Source of the DNA: Rhexocercosporidium sp. MPI-PUGE-AT-0058 | Taxonomy: Eukaryota; Ascomycota; Leotiomycetes; Helotiales | Length of the DNA: 64,000 nt | Assembly: GCA_020746875.1 (NCBI GenBank) | Contig: JAGTJL010000005.1 | Location: 1,364,001 to 1,428,000, forward strand | Direction of reading: 5' to 3' | In this document: one piece after another, positions 1 through 11,567 of the stretch | How positions within the stretch are numbered: the first letter of the stretch is position 1 | Layout of the letters: every line of letters begins with the position of its first letter | Position numbers and translations under genes: made by a program | The notes under the pieces: model-generated | Databases searched by the model: none | Told to the model about the DNA's origin: nothing | Seen by the model: only the letters and a program-made list of their open reading frames with translations

Positions 1-50
1 CAGACAATTGTCACGATTCAGAGTCACCAAAAACCACAAATTTCGCAAAA

Positions 51-1752
51 ATGGCCGCCAACGGAGATCTCCCAGACGAGCCTCACAAGCTCTTTGATAC
101 AATTCTCACTCTTGATTTCGGGTAAACTAATCACACCATCCAACCAACCAGGTTGTATATATATTTTTCAGACCCTCTAACATTCCTCCAGTTCTCAGTA
201 TACTCATCTCATTACCCGCCGTTTAAGAGAACTCAATGTCTACTCTGAGATGCTCCCGTGCACCCAGAAGCTGGCAGACCTCTCCTGGAAACCAAAAGGA
301 ATTATCCTCTCAGGAGGACCATACTCTGTCTACGAAACAGATGCTCCACACGTCGACCCCGCGATCTTCGAACTCGGCGTCCCAATTCTTGGAATATGTT
401 ACGGATTACAAGAGATAGCGTGGCATCACGGGAAGAATGTTATCGCAGGAACTGAACGAGAGTACGGACACGCCGACGTGAAGGCAAATAGGGAAGATGG
501 TCGTGTGGATACGCTGTTCAAGGATTTAGAGGACGATGTGAAGGTCTGGATGTCTCACGGCGACAAGCTGGGCGCTCTTCCTCCTCAGTTTCATATCATT
601 GCGACAACCAAGAACTCCCCATACGCGGGTATTGCCCACGAGACGAAACCCATCTACGGTATCCAGTTCCACCCCGAAGTAACACATACCCCTCGAGGAA
701 CCAAACTGCTGGAGAACTTCGCTGTGGGCATCTGTGGAGCAAAGCAGACATGGACAATGGCAACATTCGTAGATAAGGAGATTGCCCGAATCCGAGCTTT
801 GGTTGGAGAGAAGGGACAGGTTCTGGGAGCCGTTAGTGGAGGAGTCGACTCCACCGTGGCTGCCAAACTTATGCACGAGGCCATCGGAGACCGCTTCCAC
901 GCAGTCCTCGTCGACAACGGCTGCATGCGTCTCAATGAGTGCGAACAAGTCAAGAAGACGTTGACCGAGCATCTCGGCATAAATCTCACCGTTGTCGACG
1001 CATCGGACCTCTTCCTCGACGGACTAAAAGGCATCCATGACAACCCTGAAGCGAAGCGCAAGTTTATCGGTGGGACATTCATCGACGTCTTCGAAGCCGA
1101 AGCGCTCAAGATCGAAGAAGCAGCCAAGAACTCCCCCAAAGCAGGACCCATCAAGTTCTTCTTACAAGGAACACTCTACCCAGACGTCATCGAGTCCATC
1201 TCCTTCAAGGGCCCCTCCCAAACAATCAAAACCCACCACAACGTAGGCGGCCTCCCAGAACGCATGATGAACGGCCAAGGCCTCAAACTCATCGAGCCCC
1301 TACGCGAGCTCTTCAAAGACGAAGTCCGCGAACTCGGAAGACAGCTCGGCATCCCCCACGATCTCGTGATGCGTCACCCCTTCCCCGGCCCTGGAATTGC
1401 CATCCGCGTCCTCGGCGAAGTCACCCGTGAACAAGTAGCCATTGCTAGAAAAGCAGACTACATCTTCATCGAGGAGATCAAGAAGGCAGGTCTCTACGAC
1501 CAGATCAGCCAGGCGTTCGCTGCTCTCTTGCCAGTCAAGGCTGTAGGTGTCATGGGCGATAAGCGAGTCCACCAGCAAGTCGTCGCTCTCCGCGCTGTCT
1601 GTACTACCGATTTCATGACGGCCAATATCTTCCGCTTTGACTGGGATTTCTTGGAGCGCGTGTCTACTCGCATCGTGAATGAAGTCGACGGCGTCTGTCG
1701 TGTAGAGTACGACTTGACTAGCAAGCCTCCAGGAACCATCGAGATGGAGTAG
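51..1752 (+). CDS. GUA1: GMP synthase (glutamine-hydrolysing)
   Basis: Converts XMP to GMP with ATP and glutamine in the cytosol, the last step of guanine nucleotide synthesis. Two exons, 51-121 and 192-1752, joined across a 70-bp GT-AG intron give 543 aa, the usual length. The splice restores the N-terminal [13 protein letters not shown] motif of the class I glutamine amidotransferase domain. Visible residues are the nucleophile in GICYG (about C93), the HPE pair (about H184/E186) and the ATP-pyrophosphatase loop SGGVDST (about 238-244), followed by the GMP-synthase dimerisation domain to the C terminus. The start ATG follows an A-rich stretch, and in-frame ATG 250 lies too far inside the amidotransferase domain to be the start. 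The protein ends PPGTIEME, where many homologues end in IEWE. Identification is very secure. It converges on the next gene. Confidence 0.97.
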
Positions 1753-2084
1753 AGAAGACGTGCTGTTTGGGTTTCAGGGGTAAAAGCATAGATAACCGAG
1801 ATTGGGCTTAACTGACAACCCTCGTAAACACAACTTTCTCGCGTTTGGATACCCTGATTGAATTTAGGCGTTAATGAATGAGTGGGCTTGGCGGGTAACT
1901 TTGTTAGTAGATTTATAGACTCAGGCCACATGGCCGTCAAAAACTCACGGTACTTAAATCATTGAAAGTCTCAAGTTTTGCTAGTGAAGCCATGTTAGCA
2001 AGTCTTCATCTTTCCCGCAAAAAACGGTCCAAAAAATAAAATAAAAAAGGCCAATCCTAACCTTCTATTTATCCAGATAGCCAC
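1753..2084. other. Convergent 3' intergenic region
   Basis: About 330 bp between the 3' ends of GUA1 (+) and the DUF3176 gene (-). It is AT-rich near 2010-2060 with an A-run at 2022-2047, consistent with 3' UTRs and polyadenylation signals. No gene is seen. Confidence 0.6.
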
Positions 2085-3776
2085 TCAGCCACCTAGTAAC
2101 TTCCAACTCCCATCGCCCGCCCTCCCCAACCTAACCCTCATCTCATCAGCCATCTTCTCCATACCACTAACACTATCCAACACAACCACACCAGCACCAC
2201 CACCAGCACCCGGCAAGTTCTCCAAACCATGAAACAGCAATGTAACACTCGACTCCTTCCAAACCATGTGAGCCCTCCCCCTCGTCTCCAAAATCGTAAT
2301 ACAAACAAACACAACCCCCAAAACCACCAGCGCAAACGGGAACACAAGCCACAGCCACGTAATGCGGACGTGGGATCTCAACTCTCCTGCGTTGCCGCCT
2401 ACGGACGCGTCGCTGACGTTCGTCATGTAGCGAGAGAAGTTCCCGACTGTGCGGTCTAGGATGATAGGGAAGTAGCCGACGTCTGTCTCGTTGACGAGGA
2501 GTTGAAGCTCGATGTTGAGCGGTAGGAAGTCGGATCTAGGCTCGGGTCCCGATTTCCCCAACGAGAACAGGAGTAGTCGGTCCAGACTGCTTCGCAGGAG
2601 GAACAAGGAGAGGAAATCTATACCGAAGGTTTCTTTGTCTTGAGATCCGTTCGACCCTTCCACGTCGAGCAGGTAAGAGCCCGGAGCGATTTCGGAATCG
2701 TATGCTATGGCAGGGTATATAGTCGCTCTCGGCGACGCGTTCAGGGCTCCGTTGGTGACAGAAGAGCCAGCGTAGTAGCTGTTTACACAGAAAGTGACGG
2801 CGCACTCCAGGGCACGGGGTGGCGTGTTGTATCCCTCATGGGTCCAAATCATTTCGAACGCGTATGCCGGGGTCTGAATGTTCGCAAACTTTCCGTTCGC
2901 CCAATCGCTCTGTGGCCCTTCCATACCCAGGCGCGCGGATTGCAAGGACGGGCGGCTGCTAAGATGACTGGTCCAGGTGGTGCTTCCACCGTCCGTCAGG
3001 GTGTAATTGCAAGTGATATTGGAACCGTCGTCGAGAGCAGGAATGGCCAGGTTAACGGCAATGACCTCCTCGCTAACGTCAGGGTCGCATTTGTAGTTCT
3101 TACCAGCGAATTCACTGACATCCACGCAGGAGCTACACAATACTAAAGTCGAGTACGGTCCCCAAGTGCAGTTTCCAGTTGGGCAGGTCGCAGACACTTC
3201 TGGAACCGCTGAAGCTCCCAGCGCGCTACCCAGTAACGCGGTTTCGGCAGTATAAGAGAGCCATGGCAAATGAGATAACGACCAAGGGACGTAAAACCTT
3301 TTGTTGACCGGCATGCGAACATGATCTGAAGGTGTATAAATAACTTGCAAAGGATACGAAATCGCCTGCTGAACAAACGCTTCAAATGCAACCGAGGTGA
3401 CAACCACAAAAGCCCCTAGTACAGCAAGAGCACGACCACGACGGCCGCTGAACAGCAAGATCAAAGCTCCCAACGGTCCACGACTAGCATCATCGAATAA
3501 CTTGACAGCTGAGAGCCGCGTCACGGCTTTGTCGCTCCTGAATTTTAACCACTTGTTCTGGCCCATCGCAGCGGCTACGGCTGTAAGTAGAGACGCTTTA
3601 GCAGCAGTTGCTAGAATGGACGCGACGGTGTTGAGAGATATCTGGTAAGGGAGCTGCGGTGTGTTGTTGCCGTGAGAGAGGGCAAGGATGGTTATTAGAG
3701 CCGTGGAGCAGGCAATGCAGGAGGCTAAGCTGAGGATTTCCCATGCCCAGGTGTCGGAGAGAGTGCTGAGTTGCAT
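2085..3776 (-). CDS. DUF3176 family integral membrane protein
   Basis: Single-exon 563-aa protein. Hydrophobic segments lie near residues 10-32 (starting WEILSLASC), 45-70 (ISLNTVASILATAAKASLL, the family hallmark), 115-135 and around 470-495 near the C terminus. The LFDDASRGPLGAL stretch after the second segment is the other DUF3176 signature. Between the last two segments is a large predicted extracytoplasmic domain with several Cys and N-glycosylation sequons. The family is abundant and expanded in filamentous ascomycetes, and its function is unknown. The start codon at 3776 lies about 70 nt downstream of a TATAAA on the same strand. No in-frame breaks are seen. Confidence 0.85.
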   Translation of the reverse strand: MQLSTLSDTWAWEILSLASCIACSTALITILALSHGNNTPQLPYQISLNTVASILATAAKASLLTAVAAAMGQNKWLKFRSDKAVTRLSAVKLFDDASRGPLGALILLFSGRRGRALAVLGAFVVVTSVAFEAFVQQAISYPLQVIYTPSDHVRMPVNKRFYVPWSLSHLPWLSYTAETALLGSALGASAVPEVSATCPTGNCTWGPYSTLVLCSSCVDVSEFAGKNYKCDPDVSEEVIAVNLAIPALDDGSNITCNYTLTDGGSTTWTSHLSSRPSLQSARLGMEGPQSDWANGKFANIQTPAYAFEMIWTHEGYNTPPRALECAVTFCVNSYYAGSSVTNGALNASPRATIYPAIAYDSEIAPGSYLLDVEGSNGSQDKETFGIDFLSLFLLRSSLDRLLLFSLGKSGPEPRSDFLPLNIELQLLVNETDVGYFPIILDRTVGNFSRYMTNVSDASVGGNAGELRSHVRITWLWLVFPFALVVLGVVFVCITILETRGRAHMVWKESSVTLLFHGLENLPGAGGGAGVVVLDSVSGMEKMADEMRVRLGRAGDGSWKLLGG

Positions 3777-5299
3777 TGCGGGGAGCTTTGAGCATAGTGA
3801 TGTGCAAGATGGAATGCAAAGCGAGGGGCTATCCTGTCCTGTCTCTTTATAACAAGGCGGATGGAATGCGCATAAAGATCACAAGCAACGGTCGACAAGT
3901 AAGTCCCCCACTTAAGATACTCAGATTGGCTCGGCGACTTAGCAGGCAGTGCAAAAGACCCAGAGGCTGGCTTTACATTTCCAAAGATCGTGAGTGGACA
4001 GCCTTGCGTGAAATTCAGCCCTACCTCACGTCATGAAGTCAAGCCACCAGCTGCGATACTTCAGCCATCCAGCTTCTCTTAAGCGAGTGAGAGTCGGGAA
4101 AGTCGGTCCTCATCCTGTTCCCGTTCTGCTTCCCACCCATCATGATAGCAAGGAAACTGATGACTTTGAAGTCAAAATGGGCTATCTGCTAGATCGATAA
4201 ACGATTTCTCTTTTTTCCCCACAAGACACGGCCTGGTCGTGAGGGACTTGTGCCATGTCCGTATGTGGAATTTACTTTATAATATAATAATGGAAACAAA
4301 AGGGTAGAGCAAACAAGAGCAAAAACTCAAGGATCCATCTACCAATAACACTTTACTAAATCAATAAGATGTGGGCAATATTTGCTAGCAGAGAACGGTG
4401 AAGAGGCTCTTGCCAAGTTTCCCATTCCACAGTCTAGTAGAAGCTAAATCCACAGAGCGTGCACATGAACAAGACCCCAATGTTAATTTTGGTTATTTGC
4501 ATTGCCTATCCTATCCTATCCTATCCAGTCAGGCGTCCATCCACCCATCCCTATCTATAAACCCCCACTCAACGCACACAATGTTATAACTTATCTCCCC
4601 CTCTCCTTAATCTTCAATTATCCACCTCCAAAAAAGGTCCATCTTTCGACGGCACCGACACTATATAAACATAACCAATGCTAATCACCGTATCAAAAAA
4701 GTAGAGACCCTCTCTCTTCCCCGTCTCTATCCCCACGATGAATCTCTCAATTCAACAACTTCAATACAAGAATCTGGGTATATAAAAAATAGGAAAATAT
4801 AGTAGTATCGAGCATAAGTCGGATCCTCCTCTGGTACAAGGATTGTGGCGATCGATGTTATCAAGCTGAAGCACCGCTACATCAGACGGCTGATAAGCCG
4901 GAGCGCGTGCGGGATTCGTTGGTGATGGTTGGTATGGTGAGGATGGATGACGAATTTATGCCCGGTGCCGAAGCTGAAGATATAAAATGCTATGCAGGAA
5001 TGTAGGTCTAGAATAACGTACGTGATGGGCGTGATAGAATGAAACGGATTTGTTTGTCAACAATAACGACATGCTGGGACGTCGGGAGGTTGTGAGCCGT
5101 GGAGCCGTGAAGGGCCAATGGCGGAGTTGTTGTTTGTGTGGTTAGGAAGTTTAGGAAGTCGCAGCGAAGCGCTCGACTTGAGACGTAATGTGTGCTCATG
5201 AGAACGAAGTCAAAATCCATGGGCCTTGAACGCCAATCCCGAAACGAAGTAACATCATCGTGAAGCCATAGAATATCAGAAAGAGTAACGAGCATCGAT
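3777..5299. other. Intergenic region, no gene recognised
   Basis: About 1.5 kb between the start of the DUF3176 gene and the end of the SH3 gene. It holds the DUF3176 promoter, an AT-rich section (4260-4340), pyrimidine-rich stretches with short CCATC/CTATC iterations near 4505-4560, and likely 3' UTR of the SH3 gene. Short open frames here lack any family signature. Confidence 0.5.
3846..3851 (-). promoter_or_regulatory. Putative TATA box of the DUF3176 gene
   Basis: TATAAA on the minus strand, about 70 nt upstream of the start codon at 3776. The position suits a core promoter, but a hexamer is weak evidence alone. Confidence 0.35.
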
Positions 5300-7426
5300 T
5301 CATTGGTTTAAGCCAGTGGGTGCACTAGACCCGGTTTCGGTCGACCCGTCGCCCTCTATCGTTTTCCTCCAGTGGTCTGGTAGACAGACGCAAACCAGTG
5401 GGAATGCTTTGATCTCACCGCTTGCGGCAGGTGATTCGTCCCTCCGGCCCGATGTATTCGAAACACCACTGTCACGCTGAGCATTTCGCTTCGCATCCCA
5501 CTCGTCCGCTCGCTCATTAATCATCACCCCAGTCGCCCAACCATCATCCCAGATACCCACCACTTTGAGCATGTCTCCTCGCTCCAGGGAAAATTCATCA
5601 CTTGCTCTAGGCTGATAAGCCCAGAGTGTAGCTACTTTGTCGCCTGGGTGAATTTCGTCTTGTGAGTAGTAATCCTTGAAGAATGGTAACTGCTCGGACT
5701 GTTGGCTAGCAACACCTTGAGGAGATGACATATCTCCACCACTTCCAGAGACAGGTGATTGAGGATCCTCCATACCGAGAACTGAATTGCTTGACAACGA
5801 TCCAGCTCGTCGTGATGTTGGCGGTGGTCGTAGTACTCCCACACCTCCATTTGAGTTAGATACTGGGCTGTATTCATCTGAAGATGATTGGTCGTGTCTC
5901 CTCCTTCCAGCGGCGTAGCCAGCGGCGGCTCCAGCAGCTGCACCTCCAGCTCCAACTGCACCTAATTCTCCGCGTGGAGGAGAATCTCCTGAATGTCCTT
6001 CTAAGGCTGACATGCGTGCAATACGTCCCCCAGGTAGTACTTCATATCCTTCTGGGGTAGTGGTGTTTGCACCGACTGGATTGTAAGCCATGCCTGTGGT
6101 TTGTCCTCTCCTGGCGGGAGTGGGTTGGTTGAAAACACTACCATTCTGGCTTCCTCGTCGGCGACGAAGACATAAGACAAGAAGGAATATTAAACCTGCA
6201 AGAATTGCTGCTCCTGCCACTGCACCAATGACAATTCCTGCAATAGCACCCCCTGAGAGGCCACCGTTAGAATTATCTCCGGATGGGGCCGAGGTCGCGG
6301 ATGCGGAAGAGGATGCTGAGGAGGTGGCTGTCGAAGTAGGTGAATTTGTTGAGAAGGTCATGTAACCAGTGATGGTTGGCAAAGTGACTCCAGCACATCT
6401 TTGCTCTGCTTTGGAGTTGTAGCAGCAGGTGTCCGTACTATTCTGTCCGCCAGATGAGCAGTATTGACACAATCCAATAGTGCTATTGCCGAATCCACAA
6501 TTGTTCGCTTCATTGTCTGCGCCATCGATGCAGGAACCGGTCAAAGATTCGGCTGGCAGAGCACAGTTGGTAAAGTCGGCTCTGATTTGGCTGTCGGCAT
6601 TGGCACCTGGGTTTGTGCACAGATCGTTGTTGGCAATAATAATTGCCTCACTCTCTGCATTTTGAGCCTATTTAATTATAAGCCAATGTAACCGACTATA
6701 TCAAGGACCTGGGAGACTTACACATGTGTTGGCGCAGACCGGCCGAGAGGCGGCTGCGGTGAGTCCACACTGGGTTATTGAGTTCTGAATTATTGCATTA
6801 CATATTACTGAGGTCGTGAATCGGGCATAAAGGTTGGTGGTGTTTGTGAGATTAATGTTGCCGCAGCCGAGAAGTGTCTGGTACCTGCATGCTGCGTTAG
6901 GCGTGTTCAAGGTGGAGTGGAGTGGTTGCATGGCGGTAGGGGAACATACTTCAGCTGGACGTAGCTTGTGGATAGATAGGCGCTCAATTGCTCGTCGAAT
7001 GTTGACGTGCTAGAGACGAATTGGAGGAATGGACTATGGGACAATTGTCAGCAACGGTCAGATATCCCGATGACGGTGCGATACATACAAAAACCCGACG
7101 AGAGTGCTGTCGGTCGAGATGGAGGCTGAACTGAACGCTGGACACTGGGTCGAGCCGGACAGCGATATACAATTCTGAGCCATTGCGCCAGGTACTACAG
7201 CCAGAGCTCCCAGCAGGATGGATCTGGTGTTGAAGCCGGCTGACCATTGTGTTCGTTTGCTGGGACCGATTGCCCGACCTCCTCTCGATGGCGCTGGCAT
7301 TCTGGGGTCTTGCGATCCTTCCAGCGACGATGAATCCTCGGCGGTTATATCGAACAATGCATTACTGTTTGGCAGCGAGAATGGGATGTTGCTGTCGTCG
7401 CCCTTTTGCTGAATATCCTCCCACAT
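5300..7426 (-). CDS. Membrane-anchored SH3-domain protein with Cys-rich ectodomain
   Basis: Four exons: 7426-7089, 7033-6950, 6884-6722 and 6667-5300, with introns of 55, 65 and 54 bp. All have clear GTATGT or GTAAGT donors and CAG/TAG acceptors. They encode about 650 aa from ATG 7426. A hydrophobic signal segment (starting RSILLGALAVV, about 69-83) precedes a Cys-rich luminal or extracellular domain with many N-x-T sequons. A Ser/Thr/Ala-rich stalk, one transmembrane segment (about 335-362) and an RRRR stop-transfer follow. The cytoplasmic tail is long and disordered and ends in an SH3 domain (about 541-626, ALWAYQPRASDEFSL, then GIWDDGWATG). This layout resembles fungal membrane sensors and scaffolds such as Fus1-type proteins. 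It is conserved in Pezizomycotina but, as far as I know, uncharacterised. The start is uncertain: ATG 7300 (just before the signal segment) or 7546 are alternatives. Confidence 0.82.
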
Positions 7427-10400
7427 ATTTCGGTTCTCGCTGGTCGTGCGTCCTTTGGTCACCACATCCACGCGCTGCTGGCCGGGTCTCTGCGCTGGTC
7501 TTGTTGATCTTTCCTCTCTCCACCTGCGTAGTCGCGGCGTAAACAATTATCTCTCCGCCCTGCCCTTTCCTTCCTTCCTTTCCTCTCCTTTCCTTTCCTA
7601 ACCAAAAAAGCCCGGAGTGCACTCGGTGGTGACGCTCTGGGAAGCGAAGTGAAGTTCAAACGAGTGACTTGGGTGGTGGTGGTTGATGAAAGAGCGTCGT
7701 GGTCGAATTCGAGTCGTAGTATGGATCGGAGGAACTGTTTGGGAGGGAGATTTGATGAGAAGAGGATGGCGGGCGGGAAGTTCTCGGGGGGTTGGGCAAG
7801 GGTAGGCAAGCGTGGGCGTGGGCGTGGGCAGGGGTGAGTTGGGTGGGCAGGGCAGGCAAGCGCAAAGGCTGGTTGGTGGTTCTGGGCTGGGTCTGGGTCT
7901 GGGCTGGTTCACGAGCCGTCGCTGCTTTGGTGGGAGACGACGTACTTGACCTCCGTACAGTAGACCGAGGGAGATGGGAAGAGGCTTTGGCTAAAGGAGA
8001 GAGGGCAAGCTTCACTACAACGGGAGATGGAGATGTATGTACCACCACCATACACTCTTCGTCGCTCTCCTCAAACTGCTCTGGATCTCTTTGCAGTTTC
8101 TTCCGGATCTTGTCCCTCATACAAACAATAGCAGCAGTAACAGGACGGCCGGTGCGTGATGCAGGGGCCAGCCTGCTTCTGAGCTTCGAGTCTGATCTGA
8201 TGCAGCGCAAGCAAGATTGGTAAAAGACCCGCCGCCAGTCCGTAGGTTTCGGGATCGAAGCAGGAAACCGCTGTCGATTGGTCCGGGAGCCCGCGCCAGC
8301 ACTGATTTGAGTCGGAGTGACTTGACGTGTTTGTTGCGTTGGATTCTGTTGCGCTTCCTAGAGTGAGTATAAAATTAATGTTCCCTCACGTCACTACGCA
8401 GCTCCAAGGAAGAGCGTGGACTTGTCATCTCATTCCATTTTATATCTGCAAGGCCCCCCTTTTATCTGTACAATATGTACGAGTACTGTACACTGCAGCT
8501 GCACGTTATTCTGAGTCAAGATGCAGGTACAGTACTGTACATGAACTCACTCCATACAGTACAGCCAGCATGCACAACATTTATTATACAAACACACAAC
8601 CTCCCTCTCTTCCTTGCATCCTCTCTCGCTCATAAATCCGGATAAAAACGGCAGCTATCTGAGACTTGACTTTCAAAGTTTCGTTCTCTCTCCTTTCTCT
8701 TTCGCTCAGACGACGGTTTTATTTTTTTATTTTTTTCACACTCCACTGCAGCACACTCGTTCGCTCTCCCCTGCTCCCAGACTCCCTCCCTCCCGCGTGT
8801 CATGAAATCCTCTCGGGGCTTTTCTCAGCTCGCCATTGGTTTCACCTGGAATTACAGAGCTGCACGTTTCACTGGCGTCTGCGACGTGCTGCCTCATGAA
8901 GTCTAGCTCCAGCACTTCCTCTGCTGCACGGGAAATGAGCGTGGAGACATGTGCGAGAGACGTGCAGAAACAACCTTGAATCCGCTAAACCCAGACGATA
9001 TGCGGTAAGGTTGGAACCTAATTTATATCAGGTATCACCGCGCCAATTCGCCAATCAGCTGGCCGTGAGTGCTGACACTTGCTTGTCATGGCTTGAGGAC
9101 GAGGGAATGTGCTTGGTTGTTCCATTTTGGTTACGGCATAATGTTTGCATAATCGTCGATTTTCTATCTTTGGATTAAGCATAAAGCACACATTGTCCCA
9201 GGTACCGATTTTCGTCAGATCTTAGTCCCTCAACTTTCAACATGAACGTTCAGGGGTTTTTGGTTGATGCAAACCCGTTTCTTGCTATGCAGTTTTCTTT
9301 TCAGTTCACCGTTGGCCCAGCATCCGTGAAAGCAAAGAAAAAGAAAGCCACGGCTGTTGAGTTCATCCCATGTTTGATTGATCTCACCATCTTGTAAAGA
9401 CATATCGCTCCTCAGGGGATCCCTTCCTATATCTTCATAAGACCTCAAAGCCCCGAACATATCTCCCGAACCTTCAAAACACAGGCCTTGCCTTGTCACG
9501 AACATCCGGCGGCCTCCTGCTGCCCAAACCTCAAGCTTCCCCCGCACAGGTTCAGGTTATCATGCGTTCCAAAAGTCCCTCAAGTTCCCGTTCCTTCGTT
9601 CATTCTCTCTTCATTAACATAATCCAAGGCATATAAACACAGCCCACCAACCATCTCAAAAAACCGGTTATCTTCTATACAAACCCATCAACGGTTATTT
9701 CAAAACATCACAATTCGTTCATGCGCCATTATGCCATCACCACTATTGCATTGCATGATTGTTCCGCACCTGTCACCAGTCAGTCACCAGAAGCCTGTCA
9801 ATTCCAACGTGCGGTGTGTATGGCCTCTCGTTTTAGAATCCTAGATAAGCGACCAGTTCTAACTTTCCCCGCGTTTTCACTTTCACCCAGGCGCTGAGCA
9901 GTGCACACGCTGATGCAGGTCCCGAAACGAAAAAAGACCAAAAAAACAAATTAGCCGGACCTACAGAAATAATTCTTTTCATCTCCAGCACACAGAACCA
10001 CACGTTCGTGCTCGTCTATTCTTCCATTCCATCGTCTCATCGTCAGAGGGACGCGTGCTTTTTGTGTTCGATAATTCCTAGTCGACCAGGGTGCCCTCGG
10101 AGATGAGTGAGCAAGGGTTCACCTTCATCCTCGCCTCGACCAGGTCAGGGCACACCCGGTCAATATTGTGATCCCCTTCCGATAACCCCTTCTGAACCGT
10201 TTGATGACCGCGAACTCTGTCTACCCTTTTTCTTCTTTCTAGTTTCGACCGGTCCAAGATATGCCTCCCCATGGGTTTGTTTCGATACTACCTGCAGTAT
10301 ACTCTGTACCGTACTGTTCTGTACCATACCATACGGCTTTCTCATCCATGATCTCGAGGTAAACAGAAACAGGATGAAGTTTTTCGAGCTTTGGTGGGAA

Positions 10401-11170
10401 TGTCTGGTAGCAGAACCGGCGAGCGAGCGAGCTCGTTTCTTTGGCTTGTTTGGGCTTCTTTGAGTCCGTTTTGAAACATTTTGAGATTGGACTGGCTGAT
10501 CTGCCGCACGTTAGCACGGTCCGGAAAATCTGAGATACGAGCTATCGAAAAAGCAGATAACGCGAAACAAATCGTACGATGATTTACTTCCAGGTGAGAA
10601 GCGCGCGCAAACAAATTGAGAGAGAGAGACAAATGATCGGCGAATTTAGTTTTCACTAGCTTGCTTGATCATTTTTTATCTTCTCCTCCCGGATATCTTC
10701 GTACGGAAGAAGAGAAAGCGAGGTCTCTCCTCTCTGGCCTGCCCAATACTCTCTTTCTTGATAGCATTGTCTTACTCCGTATATTTCCTGTGCTGCGTAT
10801 GTCTTAGTTGAGGTACAGTCTAGAATCTCAGATCATCTATCCAATCTATTCTTTTACTACTGTACTGTAGGCACCTTAGTGTTTGTTGAGTGATGTGCAC
10901 GGAATTTACCATGTACCGAGCGCCACCATCCCCTATTCTTCAGGCTTCACATCTCCTATCACCGTGCAGCCAACATGTGCATGCTAGCACAGTTCGTTTC
11001 TCATGGTGTAATACTAGAAAACGTCCTTGCATAACCTTTGCACTCCTCGTGTTTTGGTTTCTTCCTGCTGCATAAGGGTGGAAGCTGTTGATTTGCACAA
11101 ACTTATTCACTTCCCCCTATTTTCCGCTATCCTTTTACCGAAGCGAGGCATCTATGTCTGGTTTGCTATA

Positions 11171-11172
<2 letters not shown>

Positions 11173-11242
<70 letters not shown>
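11173..11242. repeat. Perfect 7-bp tandem repeat (ATTCACT)x10
   Basis: Ten uninterrupted copies of ATTCACT, counted directly. Because three units make 21 nt, the array stays open in all three forward frames and creates a spurious repetitive reading frame. Confidence 0.97.
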
Positions 11243-11244
<2 letters not shown>

Positions 11245-11284
11245 CTATTTACATTTGCCAACCTATAATTCACTCACTACCTGC

Positions 11285-11380
11285 AATTCACTACCTGCAA
11301 TTCACTACCTGCAATTCACTACCTGCAATTCACTACCTGCAATTCACTACCTGCAATTCACTACCTGCAATTCACTACCT
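11285..11380. repeat. 14-bp tandem repeat (AATTCACTACCTGC)x6 plus partial
   Basis: Six perfect 14-bp units (11285-11368) and a partial seventh ending near 11380. An imperfect unit precedes the array at about 11267. Each unit contains the 7-mer ATTCACT of the neighbouring array, so the two arrays look related. Confidence 0.95.
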
Positions 11381-11567
11381 ACAAATTTACACATCTTCAG
11401 TTCAGTATCAAAGCTCGAGGTCATGAAACAAATTATCGGTTCTACTTCAATCCAATCTATACAAAAGGACGAAGGATCTATACTCTACTCTATAAACAGC
11501 TCTCCAGAATCTCACTTTCTCTCTCCCCTTCTACCCTAGTCCTAAGACTTGAATGCCAGTCTATGCT

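Larger units (their letters stand above)
7427..11567. other. Long intergenic region with CT-rich leader and minisatellite
   Basis: About 4.1 kb without a convincing gene. On the coding strand of the SH3 gene, 7550-8000 is strongly C/T-rich, typical of a fungal leader or promoter. Open frames there are overlapping low-complexity readings (Pro/Ser/Thr or Gly/Trp). The stretch 8400-8560 carries several repeated GTACAGTAC-like words. A nested minisatellite occupies 11173-11380. The downstream end abuts the 3' end of the HAD phosphatase gene. Confidence 0.55.

Noticed and set aside
654..1154. Antisense open frames inside GUA1
   Set aside because: Shadow frames of a strongly coding exon.
1738..1752. 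GMP synthase C-terminal IEME instead of IEWE
   Set aside because: A single residue change at the extreme end may be normal for this lineage; too weak to call unusual.
7598..8223. Overlapping Pro/Ser/Thr and Gly/Trp-rich open frames on both strands
   Set aside because: They reflect strand-asymmetric C/T-rich leader sequence of the SH3 gene, with mutual overlap and no motifs.
11027..11539. 170-codon open frame with repeated FTIHYSL units
   Set aside because: Created by a 7-bp tandem repeat that stays open in all frames; not a protein gene.
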